From: a virus
Direction: 5' to 3' (one strand)
IMG/VR virus record: IMGVR_UViG_3300005833_000146
Location: 1-28,804 of that record
DNA: 28,804 nucleotides
Position 1 is the first letter of the stretch, and each line of letters begins with the position of its first letter. The notes beneath the pieces were generated by a model. It saw only the letters and a program-made list of their open reading frames with translations, made no database searches and was not told the origin of the DNA. Position numbers and translations under genes: made by a program. Shown here piece after piece: positions 21,541 to 28,568 of this stretch.

Positions 21541-22590
21541 ATGCCGAAACTGCGACCCGCCCGCACCCCCGAGGAAGCCGCCGCCGTGCCGGCCGACAAG
21601 CCGGTGACGATTGAGCTGGCGGCCGAGCCCAAGGATATGAAGCCGCCGGACGCCGAGCTGACGGCGGAGCCGGACCAGACGCCACCGTCCCATAGCCCGT
21701 CGCAGACGGGCGTGAACGCCCTTAAGCCGGCGCCCGCCGCCGAGCCGGAGCCGCAGCCGGACGACAACGCGCTCGCCAAGCAGCTCGCCGATCTCAAGGC
21801 GGCCGAGGCACTGGCACAACAGGAGCTGGCTGCCGCGCGCGCGCGCGAGCAGGCCGCGCTGCGGCAGGCGCAGGAGCGCGAGCAGGAGCTGTGGCGCGAG
21901 CGCGGCCGAAGCGAGCAGGCCGAGTATGACCAGGTGGTGACCGCGATCAGCGGCCTGCAGGCGGAGCTGGACCGCGCCCAGGGCGACCTCGAAGCCGCGC
22001 TCGCCGGCCAGGACCATCGGCTCGCCGCCGACGCCAATCGCCGGATGGCGGTTGCCAGCAGCCGACTGACCCAGCTTGAGGACGGCAAGGCGGCCTGGGA
22101 GGCGCGGCAGGAGGAGCTGCGGCGGCAGCCACCGCCGCCGGCCGATCCGGTCGCCGCCAGCATCGACGGCATGGCGCATCTCTCGGTGCGCCAGCGCGAG
22201 TGGCTGAAAGGCCATCGCGACGCCTTCACCGATCCGGCCAAGAATGCCTATTTGGGCGCCGTCCATTGGGACGCGATCCGGGCCGGGCACGCGGTCGACT
22301 CCGACGGCTATTTCGCCGCGGTCGAGGAGCGGCTCGGCTATCGCTCGCCCCCGGCGCCGCCGGACGATTCGCGTCAGGAACAACAACGCAGGAGCATCCC
22401 CGTGTCAGCCCCGGTCAGCAGAGAGGCCCCTTCGCTCGGCGGCGGCCCGGCGACGCCCTCGCGCGTCACCTTGAGCGCCGAGCAGCGCGAGGCCGCCCGC
22501 ATCGCCGGTGTCGATGAGGTCACCTATGCGCGGAATTTGATTCGGCTCAACGAGCTGAAAAAGCAGGGCCATTATCAGGAGCGCGGATGA
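21541..22590 (+). CDS. Putative head scaffolding protein
   Basis: Encodes 349 residues. It starts with a Pro/Glu/Ala-rich acidic region (1-75), then a long coiled coil (about 78-200, LAKQLADLKAAEALAQQELA and following), a central domain (about 205-275) containing LSVRQREWLKGHRDAFTDPA, and a C-terminal helix near ARNLIRLNELKKQGHYQERG. Acidic N-terminus, coiled coil and basic C-terminal helix are typical of phage scaffolding proteins, which bind the capsid protein through a basic helix. Position between portal and capsid supports this. No protease motif is seen. Confidence 0.6.
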   Translation: MPKLRPARTPEEAAAVPADKPVTIELAAEPKDMKPPDAELTAEPDQTPPSHSPSQTGVNALKPAPAAEPEPQPDDNALAKQLADLKAAEALAQQELAAARAREQAALRQAQEREQELWRERGRSEQAEYDQVVTAISGLQAELDRAQGDLEAALAGQDHRLAADANRRMAVASSRLTQLEDGKAAWEARQEELRRQPPPPADPVAASIDGMAHLSVRQREWLKGHRDAFTDPAKNAYLGAVHWDAIRAGHAVDSDGYFAAVEERLGYRSPPAPPDDSRQEQQRRSIPVSAPVSREAPSLGGGPATPSRVTLSAEQREAARIAGVDEVTYARNLIRLNELKKQGHYQERG

Positions 22591-22772
22591 CTGATCGCAA
22601 GCCGTGCGCGATCTGCGGCAAGGAGGTGCGGGCCTGGGTGTGCTGGCCGGTCAGCCATTACGGCCCGCCGAGCGAGCAGGACCGGTATTGGTGCCTGCGC
22701 TGCGTCGCCGACGGCCAGTCGCCGCTGGCGGACCATTGGGTCGACGATGCCCGCAGCCAACTTGGGAGCTGA
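22587..22772 (+). CDS. Small zinc-finger-like protein
   Basis: Encodes 61 residues with a four-base overlap with the previous gene. Two CxxC pairs, CAIC (7-10) and CLRC (36-39), suggest a single treble-clef or zinc-ribbon site. No other motif. Unknown role. Confidence 0.55.
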   Translation: MTDRKPCAICGKEVRAWVCWPVSHYGPPSEQDRYWCLRCVADGQSPLADHWVDDARSQLGS

Positions 22773-22775
22773 GCG

Positions 22776-23390
22776 ATGACTGACGAAATCCAGAAGAAGC
22801 GCGGCGGCTGGCCGAAGGGCAAGCCGCGCAAGCCGGTTGAAAAAATCGCCGAGGGCTTGCAAGAGGCGATCGTGACCGCGCGCGGCGAAAGCGCGAAGGT
22901 ACCGATGCTCGGCAAGATGAAGGCGCGGCCGAACTGGGACGACGACACCATCGCCAATGTGGGCGAGGACGGCGTCGATCGGCTCAAGATTCCCGACGAG
23001 ATCATCGAGCGGCTGGCGCGCGACGGCATCGCGCTGCAATGGATCACCCGCTCGGTGCGCGGCCAGCACACCCCGCAGGAAATTTCCAAATACACCAAGG
23101 GCGGCTGGACCCCGGTGCATCAAAGCGACTTCGACGGCCTGCTCGACGGCCTGTTCATGCCCAAGGGCGTCGACGACGTGATCGGCGTCGAGGACGCCAT
23201 GCTGGTGGCGCGCCCGCTGGCGATCCAGCAGAAGGCGCGCGAGGCCGAGCGCCGGGCCGCGCGCACACCGCTGGCGATCAAGGAGGCGGAACTCGGCCAG
23301 GGCATCAATGTGCCGGGCGGCAACCATCCGAGCGCGACCCGGCAGAACCGGATCAGCAAGACGCTGGAGCGGATCGACGTGCCGGAATGA
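22776..23390 (+). CDS. Head-module protein with basic AT-hook-like start
   Basis: Encodes 204 residues. The N-terminus KKRGGWPKGKPRKP has two basic GxP/GKP segments resembling AT-hooks, suggesting DNA contact. The rest is soluble and mixed alpha/beta, with WDDDTIANVGEDGVDRLKIP, a central IALQWITRSVRGQ and a helical basic region (IQQKAREAERRAAR). It ends with TRQNRISKTLERIDVPE. Located between scaffold and capsid genes. The family is not recognised. Confidence 0.55.
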   Translation: MTDEIQKKRGGWPKGKPRKPVEKIAEGLQEAIVTARGESAKVPMLGKMKARPNWDDDTIANVGEDGVDRLKIPDEIIERLARDGIALQWITRSVRGQHTPQEISKYTKGGWTPVHQSDFDGLLDGLFMPKGVDDVIGVEDAMLVARPLAIQQKAREAERRAARTPLAIKEAELGQGINVPGGNHPSATRQNRISKTLERIDVPE

Positions 23391-23662
23391 GGATGGGCGA
23401 CGATGTCGCGGCGCTCATCCTCGCCTTCGGCTGGGTAAAATCGAAAAGCGAGGCGCGGCGTCTCATCAAGCAAGGCGCGGTCTTGATCGGCCGCGCCAGA
23501 CTGCGCGATCCATTCGCGCGCCTCTGCGTCACCCAGGAGAGGATCGGCCTGCTGATCGAGCAGATCGACGGCATGGTCAACGTGACGACCTGTTTTTGCG
23601 CCTGCCCGGGACCTTGTCGGCAGCGGGCGTTGGGCCTTGATGGGTGCGGTCAAGCCGGCTGA
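23387..23662 (+). CDS. Standalone S4-like RNA-binding domain protein
   Basis: Encodes 91 residues from an ATG overlapping the preceding stop by four bases. Residues about 10-36 read AFGWVKSKSEARRLIKQGAV, which closely parallels the S4 domain of tyrosyl-tRNA synthetase and related RNA-binding proteins (GLVKSKSEARRLIKQGGV type). The rest includes CFCACPGPC, a cysteine cluster. S4 domains bind structured RNA, so it may regulate translation (inference). Its last 86 bases overlap the convergent gene at 23577, so the true C-terminus is uncertain. Confidence 0.55.
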   Translation: MRMGDDVAALILAFGWVKSKSEARRLIKQGAVLIGRARLRDPFARLCVTQERIGLLIEQIDGMVNVTTCFCACPGPCRQRALGLDGCGQAG

Positions 23663-23840
23663 CAGTGGGCGCCTCGCCTTCCCGGCGCTGATACGACCAG
23701 CGCCGGCCGCAATCCGGGCAATTGCCATGGCCGTCATAGCGCAGTGGCCCCTCGCCTGCGGCGGTCTCGGTGATCTCGCTGGTCAGGCCGCAGCGTTTGC
23801 GGCGGCAGACGGTCTGCTGCAGCTTGTGCCATTCGCTCAC
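23577..23840 (-). CDS. Small zinc-ribbon-like protein with GTG start
   Basis: Encodes 87 residues from a GTG at 23840 that overlaps the stop of the upstream minus-strand gene (GTGA). Two cysteine pairs (C12 and C17, then C41... C51, C54 in CPDC) suggest a zinc ribbon. The tail is Arg/Ser-rich and disordered. A longer reading from an ATG at 24008 is possible but would run antisense through another reading frame that encodes a convincing small protein. It overlaps the S4-like gene tail to tail by 86 bases. Confidence 0.45.
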   Translation of the reverse strand: MSEWHKLQQTVCRRKRCGLTSEITETAAGEGPLRYDGHGNCPDCGRRWSYQRREGEAPTVSRLDRTHQGPTPAADKVPGRRKNRSSR

Positions 23841-23980
23841 GACGACGACTCGATGACGGTGCGCATGGTCTCCTTCCGCTCGGCCTTGCGGTGACGCTTC
23901 CAGAATATCCGCTTCCAGTCGCGCAGGTGCTTCCACCATTGCGGCGATCGGACCAGATGACCCTTGCGGACGTGCGCCAT
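23837..23980 (-). CDS. Very small basic, aromatic protein
   Basis: Encodes 47 residues: MAHVRKGHLVRSPQWWKHLR, then DWKRIFWKRHRKAERKETMR and TVIESSS. It is strongly basic and Trp-rich in the middle (WWKHLRDWKRIFWKRHRKAE), a pattern I recall in small proteins of alphaproteobacterial phages. It is easily missed because it is short. The next gene starts with GTG inside its stop codon, so the two are probably co-translated. Nucleic-acid binding is plausible; no function is known. Confidence 0.6.
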   Translation of the reverse strand: MAHVRKGHLVRSPQWWKHLRDWKRIFWKRHRKAERKETMRTVIESSS

Positions 23981-23994
23981 CGGCATTCATCTTG

Positions 23995-24008
23995 TTGGAC
24001 GGGTCCAA
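23995..24008. promoter_or_regulatory. Palindrome between divergent small genes
   Basis: TTGGAC GG GTCCAA is a six-base inverted repeat with a two-base centre, lying between the minus-strand start at 23980 and the plus-strand start at 24050. It overlaps AT-rich sequence with TATGCT-like hexamers (24015-24020). An operator is possible; its central GGGTCC resembles the TGGGTCCCA palindromes at 212-364. Confidence 0.3.
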
Positions 24009-24049
24009 TAAGATTATGCTGACGGCGCGGCTGGCACAAGGAGGGCAAT

Positions 24050-24304
24050 ATGGATTCGCGCGCGCAAGAGATCGGAGAGATTTGCCGGCAGATGGCGCCG
24101 CTGTTCGCCGGCCGCGAGCTGGCGCTCATCGGCGCGGCGCTGGGCAATATGGTCGCCGCTTGGCTCTCCGCCTATCAAGGCCCGGCCGATGGGATCGACG
24201 CGCTGCGTGAAAAGCTGCTGCAAGCTCATATCAAGCTGGTTCGAAACCTGATGTCGCACAATGAGCAGATGCTGCGCGAAGGCCTGCTGCAGAAGCGGCA
24301 ATGA
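24050..24304 (+). CDS. Small helical protein, unknown function
   Basis: Encodes 84 residues with a strong Shine-Dalgarno AAGGAGGG. It is mostly helical: SRAQEIGEICRQMAPLFAGR, ELALIGAALGNMVAAWLSAY, then LLQAHIKLVRNLMSHNEQML. The middle helix is hydrophobic enough to be amphipathic or membrane-associated but too interrupted for a clear span. Located just upstream of the head decoration genes. Family unknown. Confidence 0.55.
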   Translation: MDSRAQEIGEICRQMAPLFAGRELALIGAALGNMVAAWLSAYQGPADGIDALREKLLQAHIKLVRNLMSHNEQMLREGLLQKRQ

Positions 24305-24349
24305 GGGAGGCCGGTTGCGGGCCGGCGATTCGAACGCCGCCAGGACGGC

Positions 24350-24571
24350 TTATGAGACCGTGTGGCCCCCAGGGCTGCCCGCCGGCGGACCATAGTCGGG
24401 CGCGTCCGGGATGTCGAGATAGCCCTTGTAGGGACCGCCCTGCACGCATTTGCCAGCGCCCTTGCCGCGCACGATCAGCCGGCATTGGCGGCAGCACGGG
24501 CAGGTGATCGGCACCGTCCACACCTCCAGCAGCTCGTCCCAGACCGGCTTCGGCTGGTCCCGAAATAGCAT
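24350..24571 (-). CDS. Small cysteine-rich protein
   Basis: Encodes 73 residues, starting MLFRDQPKPVWDELLEVWTV. A cluster TCPCCRQC (23-30) plus C42 suggests a metal site. The tail is Gly/Pro-rich (PDYGPPAGSPGGHTVS). It lies alone on the minus strand between plus-strand head genes. Unknown role. Confidence 0.5.
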   Translation of the reverse strand: MLFRDQPKPVWDELLEVWTVPITCPCCRQCRLIVRGKGAGKCVQGGPYKGYLDIPDAPDYGPPAGSPGGHTVS

Positions 24572-24585
24572 GGCGTTGCTCCCAG

Positions 24586-24614
24586 TTGCATCGCGCCCCG
24601 AAATACTGTAATTA
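24586..24614 (+). promoter_or_regulatory. Possible promoter upstream of the capsid gene cluster
   Basis: TTGCAT (24586-24591) is followed 17 bases later by TAATTA (24609-24614), in a conspicuously AT-rich patch (AAATACTGTAATTACTACTC) of this GC-rich genome. It lies about 100 bases upstream of the gene at 24714, which together with the capsid protein is highly expressed in most phages. The hexamers match consensus only in part. Confidence 0.3.
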
Positions 24615-24713
24615 CTACTCAGTTCTTGGGCGGCGCCCGCCCCTTTTCATTGTTTCCATCACGCGCCGTGGTGGCCCGGACCCTGACCTCGGTCAGGCAT
24701 CAGGAGCCCGCCC

Positions 24714-25412
24714 ATGGCGAACACGCTTGGCAATCCCACGCTCGGCTTCCAGATTTTCGGCCGCATGGAGGGCGACAGCCCGACCGCCGGCTTGACCCAG
24801 GTCTGGATCGCCTCGACCGACGCCGGCTTGATTTTCCGCGGCGATCCGGTGATCCCGTCTCACGGCGCGATCCAGGGCACCAATCTCTCCGGGCGCTACA
24901 TCACCTCCATTCCCAACTCGACCATCGGCGGATCGAGCCAGGGCCTCGGCATGATCGCCGGCGTGTTCATGGGCTGCCAGCAATATCAGCCCGCCGCCGG
25001 CCGCATGATCTGGTCGAACTCTTACAACGGCGTGGTCGCCGGCTCGACCGGCGACGTGCGCGCCTACATCTGCGACGATCCCAACGTCCAGTTCCTGGTC
25101 CAGGGCTCGACCTCGGCCGCGATCACCTCGTCCTATATCGGGCTCAACGCCGGCTTCACCCCCAATTCCACGACCGGCAACACCCTCGTCGGCTTCTCCA
25201 ACGTGGCGCTGGCGTCGAGCACGGTCAACTCGACCGGCGTCAACCTGCCGTTCCGCATCGTCGACTTCTACTCCAACTACGCGCTGCCGGCGATCCCCGC
25301 GATCGGCGCCAACGCCTTCATCAACGGCACCGACAACACCTCGCCGGCCAACATGGTGATCGTTCGCATGAACAACTGCGAGCGCAACAGCCTCACGGCG
25401 CGCAGCTCGTAA
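24714..25412 (+). CDS. Putative head decoration or structural protein
   Basis: Encodes 232 residues. The start MANTLGNPTLGFQIFGRMEG is followed by a Ser/Thr/Gly/Asn-rich, beta-strand-type sequence (DAGLIFRGDPVIPSHGAIQG, TGDVRAYICDDPNVQFLVQG, VNLPFRIVDFYSNYALPAIP), with few charges and many small residues. Such composition is typical of phage head decoration or minor capsid proteins. It ends 12 bases before the major capsid gene. The family was not recognised; a role in the virion is inferred from position and composition. Confidence 0.65.
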   Translation: MANTLGNPTLGFQIFGRMEGDSPTAGLTQVWIASTDAGLIFRGDPVIPSHGAIQGTNLSGRYITSIPNSTIGGSSQGLGMIAGVFMGCQQYQPAAGRMIWSNSYNGVVAGSTGDVRAYICDDPNVQFLVQGSTSAAITSSYIGLNAGFTPNSTTGNTLVGFSNVALASSTVNSTGVNLPFRIVDFYSNYALPAIPAIGANAFINGTDNTSPANMVIVRMNNCERNSLTARSS

Positions 25413-25424
25413 GGGAGACGCATC

Positions 25425-26339
25425 ATGCCCGTCGCACTCACTCAAATCCGCGACCTGCTGCTCCCTGGCCTCTGGGGCATCGACGGCAAGTATCCGATGA
25501 TCGAGCGGCAATGGCCCAAGGTCTTCAAGTCGGTCGATTCCAACATGGCGCTGGAGCGGCGCGCCGCGGTGCGCTTCCTCGGCTACGCCCAGCTCAAGAA
25601 CGAGGGCGCGCCGACCGCCGCCGACAACGCCATGGGCCAGCGCTACGTCTACAACGCCGAGCACTTCGAGATCGGGTTGATGTACGCGATCACCCGGAAG
25701 GCGATCGACGACAACCTCTACAAGAGCGAGTTCGGGCCGAACAACGACGGCTTGATGGAGGCGTTCAAGGAGACCGAGGAGGTCTACTGCGCCGCCGTGC
25801 TCAACCAGGGCAACGTCTACAATGCGGCGACCGGCGGCGACGGCCAGCCGCTGTTCTCGACCTCCCACCCGATCGACGGCGGCACCGTCGCCAACGAGCC
25901 GTCGCCCGACGTGAGCCTGAACGAGACCTCGCTGCTCAATGCCGGCATCAGCATCCGCTCGACCTGGAAGAACTACGCCGGCCTGAAGATTCACGCCCGC
26001 GGCCAGAAGCTGATCGTGCCGACCAACCTGGAGCCGATCGCGGCGCGGCTGTTCCGCTCCGAATTGCGGCCGGGCACCGGCAACAACGACATCAACGCCA
26101 TCCGCGAGATGGAGCAGTCGTTCAAGGACAGCTACCTGGTCTACGACTATCTCACCTCGCCGTTCGCCTGGTTCGTGCTGACCAATCATCCCGGCCTGGT
26201 GCTGTTCAATCGCAAGCCGTTCGAGACCGATATGTCGGTCGAGTTCACCACCGACAATCTGCTCGTCAAGGGCTATCAGCGCTACGTGCCGAGCTACTAC
26301 GACTGGCGCGCGATCTACGGCACCTTCCCGGCCGCGTAA
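25425..26339 (+). CDS. Major capsid protein, Mu gpT-like HK97 fold
   Basis: Encodes 304 residues with AAGGGAGACG before the ATG. Segments typical of Mu-like gpT major head proteins are FEIGLMYAITRKAIDDNLYK (about 84-103), LNQGNVYNAATGGDGQPLFS with TSHP (125-150), NLEPIAARLFRSELRPGTGN (about 202-221), DINAI and FAWFVLTNHPGLVLF (about 247-261). Capsids of this fold form the icosahedral shell around the packaged genome. No N-terminal delta domain or protease cleavage site is obvious, which fits use of a separate scaffold protein. Confidence 0.85.
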   Translation: MPVALTQIRDLLLPGLWGIDGKYPMIERQWPKVFKSVDSNMALERRAAVRFLGYAQLKNEGAPTAADNAMGQRYVYNAEHFEIGLMYAITRKAIDDNLYKSEFGPNNDGLMEAFKETEEVYCAAVLNQGNVYNAATGGDGQPLFSTSHPIDGGTVANEPSPDVSLNETSLLNAGISIRSTWKNYAGLKIHARGQKLIVPTNLEPIAARLFRSELRPGTGNNDINAIREMEQSFKDSYLVYDYLTSPFAWFVLTNHPGLVLFNRKPFETDMSVEFTTDNLLVKGYQRYVPSYYDWRAIYGTFPAA

Positions 26340-26340
26340 A

Positions 26341-26397
26341 CGAAAGGGCGTTCACGCCCGTCTTGAGAAAAACGAAAGGGCGTTCACGCCCGTCTTG
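26341..26397. repeat. Two identical 25-base hairpin repeats downstream of the capsid gene
   Basis: The same 25 bases (starting CGAAAGGGCGTTCACGCCCG) occur at 26341-26365 and 26373-26397, seven bases apart. Each holds a GGGCG-TTCA-CGCCC hairpin. They lie between the capsid stop (26339) and the ATG at 26437. No T-run follows, so they are not classical terminators; RNA stability or processing control of the capsid message, or a weak attenuator, are possible (inference). Confidence 0.75.
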
Positions 26398-26436
26398 GAC
26401 GAAAAAGCGAAAGGCCGTTGTTAAGGAACGAGACGC

Positions 26437-27408
26437 ATGACGATCACGGCACAATCCGGCCCCGGCGTCTATTTCGGCACCACGCTGTCGTCGTCGGGCG
26501 TCGACTTCGAGCACAACCCGGATCGCGGCCCCTCGGCGGTCGATCTCGGGCTGATGACGCTCGACCCGCGCCCGCCGTTCGGCTACCAGCCGGGTGCCGC
26601 CTCCTCGCGGCCGTTCTACGGCTGGGCCGGCGCGTTCGGCGGCCCGGTGGTCGACCAGGCGCCATCGGCAGCCTCGTCGAACATCATCGCGGCCACCCAG
26701 GTGCCGGTCGGCGGCACCGCGCTGACGCTGAATGCGGTGTCGTCCAACGGCTTTGGCGCCGCCACCACCGTCAACGCCTATGAGGGCGGCACGGTCTCGA
26801 TCCGCGCCATCGACGGCGCCATGACCGGCGCCGCGTTCGGCGATTCGGACGGGGTCAATGTCTGGAACCCGGCGACCGCGGTGGCGCGCACGCTGATCTT
26901 CTACGGCTCCTCCAACGGCTCCTCGGCCGAGTCCTGGTCGATCGCCGGGCGCGACATCTACGGCCAGAAGATGACCGAGCTGGTGCTCGGCGCCTCGACC
27001 GGACAATCGTCCAACGTCGGCACTGCGTCGCTGAAGGCCTGGAAATACATTGCCTCAATCGTGCCCTCGACCGTCAACGGCGCGATCGGCTCGACCCTGG
27101 TCATCGTCGGCACCCGCGACGTGTTCGGCTTCCCGATCCGGGTCGATCATCCGGCCTATGCGCAGGTGTGGCAGGGCGCGTCGAGCGCGGCGGCGCTGGT
27201 GCCTTCGGCGCAGTTTCTGTTTGCTGCGACGGCAACCGCCACCAGCACCACCGGCGACGTGCGCGGCACGGTTGCTTCCACCATCAGCTCGACCGCAGCG
27301 GGCTTCAAGCTCGTGGTCTTCGCCTCGCCGTCGGTGGCCAATCTGCTGACCGTGACCTCGACCAACATGGCCGGTCTCGTGGGCGTGACCCAGTTCTCGT
27401 CGGTGTAA
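26437..27408 (+). CDS. Putative virion structural protein
   Basis: Encodes 323 residues. The sequence is rich in Ser, Thr, Ala, Gly and Val with beta-strand patterns throughout (GGTVSIRAIDGAMTGAAFGD, SIVPSTVNGAIGSTLVIVGT, FGFPIRVDHPAYAQVWQGAS). It has few charged residues and no recognisable domain. Downstream of the capsid gene it could be a decoration, fibre or head-tail protein; the assignment rests on composition and position. Shine-Dalgarno AAGGAACGAGACGC precedes the start. Confidence 0.6.
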   Translation: MTITAQSGPGVYFGTTLSSSGVDFEHNPDRGPSAVDLGLMTLDPRPPFGYQPGAASSRPFYGWAGAFGGPVVDQAPSAASSNIIAATQVPVGGTALTLNAVSSNGFGAATTVNAYEGGTVSIRAIDGAMTGAAFGDSDGVNVWNPATAVARTLIFYGSSNGSSAESWSIAGRDIYGQKMTELVLGASTGQSSNVGTASLKAWKYIASIVPSTVNGAIGSTLVIVGTRDVFGFPIRVDHPAYAQVWQGASSAAALVPSAQFLFAATATATSTTGDVRGTVASTISSTAAGFKLVVFASPSVANLLTVTSTNMAGLVGVTQFSSV

Positions 27409-27425
27409 AGCACAGGAGGATCAGC

Positions 27426-27662
27426 ATGGCCAATCGCCACAAGCGGGCCAAGGGCGGCCGGGTCTATTACGCCGGCGGCGCCAGCAAGGTTGTGGACGCG
27501 GCGGCCGAGAAGAAGCACGGCGGCAAGGTCGTCGGCAAGATCGAGGGCGGCAAGGGCAAGTTCGCGCGCGGCGGCAAGGTCGGCGCCGATCAGTCGCCGT
27601 TCTCCTCGGCCGGCGGCGGCGGGGCGAGCAAGAGTCCGTTTTCCTCGGCGCGCCGGGGCTAG
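27426..27662 (+). CDS. Small Gly/Lys-rich basic protein with RGGK motifs
   Basis: Encodes 78 residues with AGGAGG before the ATG. It contains KGGRVYYAGG, KKHGGKVVGK, GKGKFARGGKVG and two SPFSSA segments, and must be largely disordered. It resembles the basic protein at 20414-20926 in motif use, suggesting two related DNA- or capsid-binding virion proteins (inference). No family recognised. Confidence 0.55.
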   Translation: MANRHKRAKGGRVYYAGGASKVVDAAAEKKHGGKVVGKIEGGKGKFARGGKVGADQSPFSSAGGGGASKSPFSSARRG

Positions 27663-27680
27663 ACCGCCGCAGGCAAAGCC

Positions 27681-28010
27681 ATGCCGTCGATCCGCTACAG
27701 CATCACCCAGACCGGAAGCGGGGTGACCACGCCGTATTTCCCCGACACCATGATCCGCCCGTTCAACATCGGGGTCGGCGCAGTGGTGTCGTCGTCGTCG
27801 GTGCTGTACTCGGTCGAGCACTCGTTCGACTACACCGGCTCCTCCGCCTTCATCTCCTCGAACGCGACCTGGTTTCCCAACTCCGGGATCACCGGGCGCA
27901 GTTGCAACACCGACGGCAACTATGCGTTCCCGGTCTCGGCGATCCGGCTCAACGTCTCGTCGGCCTCGACCAGCGCGACCGTGAGCCTGACTCTCATTCA
28001 GGCGGGGTGA
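27681..28010 (+). CDS. Small structural protein, unknown function
   Basis: Encodes 109 residues, Ser/Thr-rich and beta-type: MPSIRYSITQTGSGVTTPYF, then VVSSSSVLYSVEHSFDYTGS, ATWFPNSGITGRSCNTDGNY and a final SSASTSATVSLTLIQAG. It is probably a small virion protein. No Shine-Dalgarno better than a weak AGGC is seen. Confidence 0.5.
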   Translation: MPSIRYSITQTGSGVTTPYFPDTMIRPFNIGVGAVVSSSSVLYSVEHSFDYTGSSAFISSNATWFPNSGITGRSCNTDGNYAFPVSAIRLNVSSASTSATVSLTLIQAG

Positions 28011-28013
28011 GAT

Positions 28014-28568
28014 ATGGGCGTGTCAGTCGATCTCAAGCCAGCGGTCAGCACCGAATTGCTCGACATCCTCGCCGGCAGCGAGGGCTATCGCGAGCGCATT
28101 GCCGAATGGCAGGCGGCGCAGCGCGCCGCCGAGGCCGCGCTCGCCGAGCTGCGGCTCGGACAACAGGCTGCCGCTGCCTTGAGCGAGGCCGAGGCGGTGC
28201 AGCGCTCCGCTACCAACGCGCTGGCGCAGGCCAAGGCCGACGGCGAAGCGATCCGCGCCGAGGCCAGATCGGCCGCCGCCGCCATGCTGGCGGAGGCCGA
28301 GCGCGGCAAACAGGCGGTGCTCAACAACGTCGCCGCCGAATTGGAACGCGCGCAGCAGACCCGCGCCGAGGCCGATGCGCTCAAGGCCGAGGCGGTGCAG
28401 CAACAGGCCGCTCTTGATCGCCAGCTTGCCGCCGCCAAGGCCGCGACCGCAGCAGCCGAAAAGGCCAAGGCCGATGCCGATGCCGAGGCCAAGGCATGGG
28501 CCGAGGCGCAGGCCGCGCTCAAGGCGCGGCTGGCCAAGCTCCAGGCGGCGGTGGCGGATGCGACGTGA
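28014..28568 (+). CDS. Long coiled-coil protein, likely virion-associated
   Basis: Encodes 184 residues. After about 35 residues (MGVSVDLKPAVSTELLDILA and on), the rest (40-180) is almost entirely Ala/Glu/Lys/Gln heptad sequence, a long coiled coil with AEALAELRLGQQAAAAL-like repeats. It starts three bases after the preceding stop and its stop overlaps the next ATG (TGATG). It could be a tail or head spacer or a chaperone; unknown. Confidence 0.6.
   Translation: MGVSVDLKPAVSTELLDILAGSEGYRERIAEWQAAQRAAEAALAELRLGQQAAAALSEAEAVQRSATNALAQAKADGEAIRAEARSAAAAMLAEAERGKQAVLNNVAAELERAQQTRAEADALKAEAVQQQAALDRQLAAAKAATAAAEKAKADADAEAKAWAEAQAALKARLAKLQAAVADAT

Noticed and set aside
23577-24008. A 143-residue minus-strand protein starting at 24008
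   Set aside because: The N-terminal part is the shifted frame of a convincing 47-residue gene (23837-23980); a GTG start at 23840 coupled to its stop is a better model.
24301-24507. A plus-strand frame overlapping the stop of the gene at 24050
   Set aside because: Although it starts in an ATGA overlap, its sequence is low in complexity and it is antisense to a more plausible cysteine-rich gene.
24626-26440. A 604-residue plus-strand open frame across the capsid region
   Set aside because: It is an out-of-frame reading of the decoration and capsid genes, dominated by Arg and Pro.
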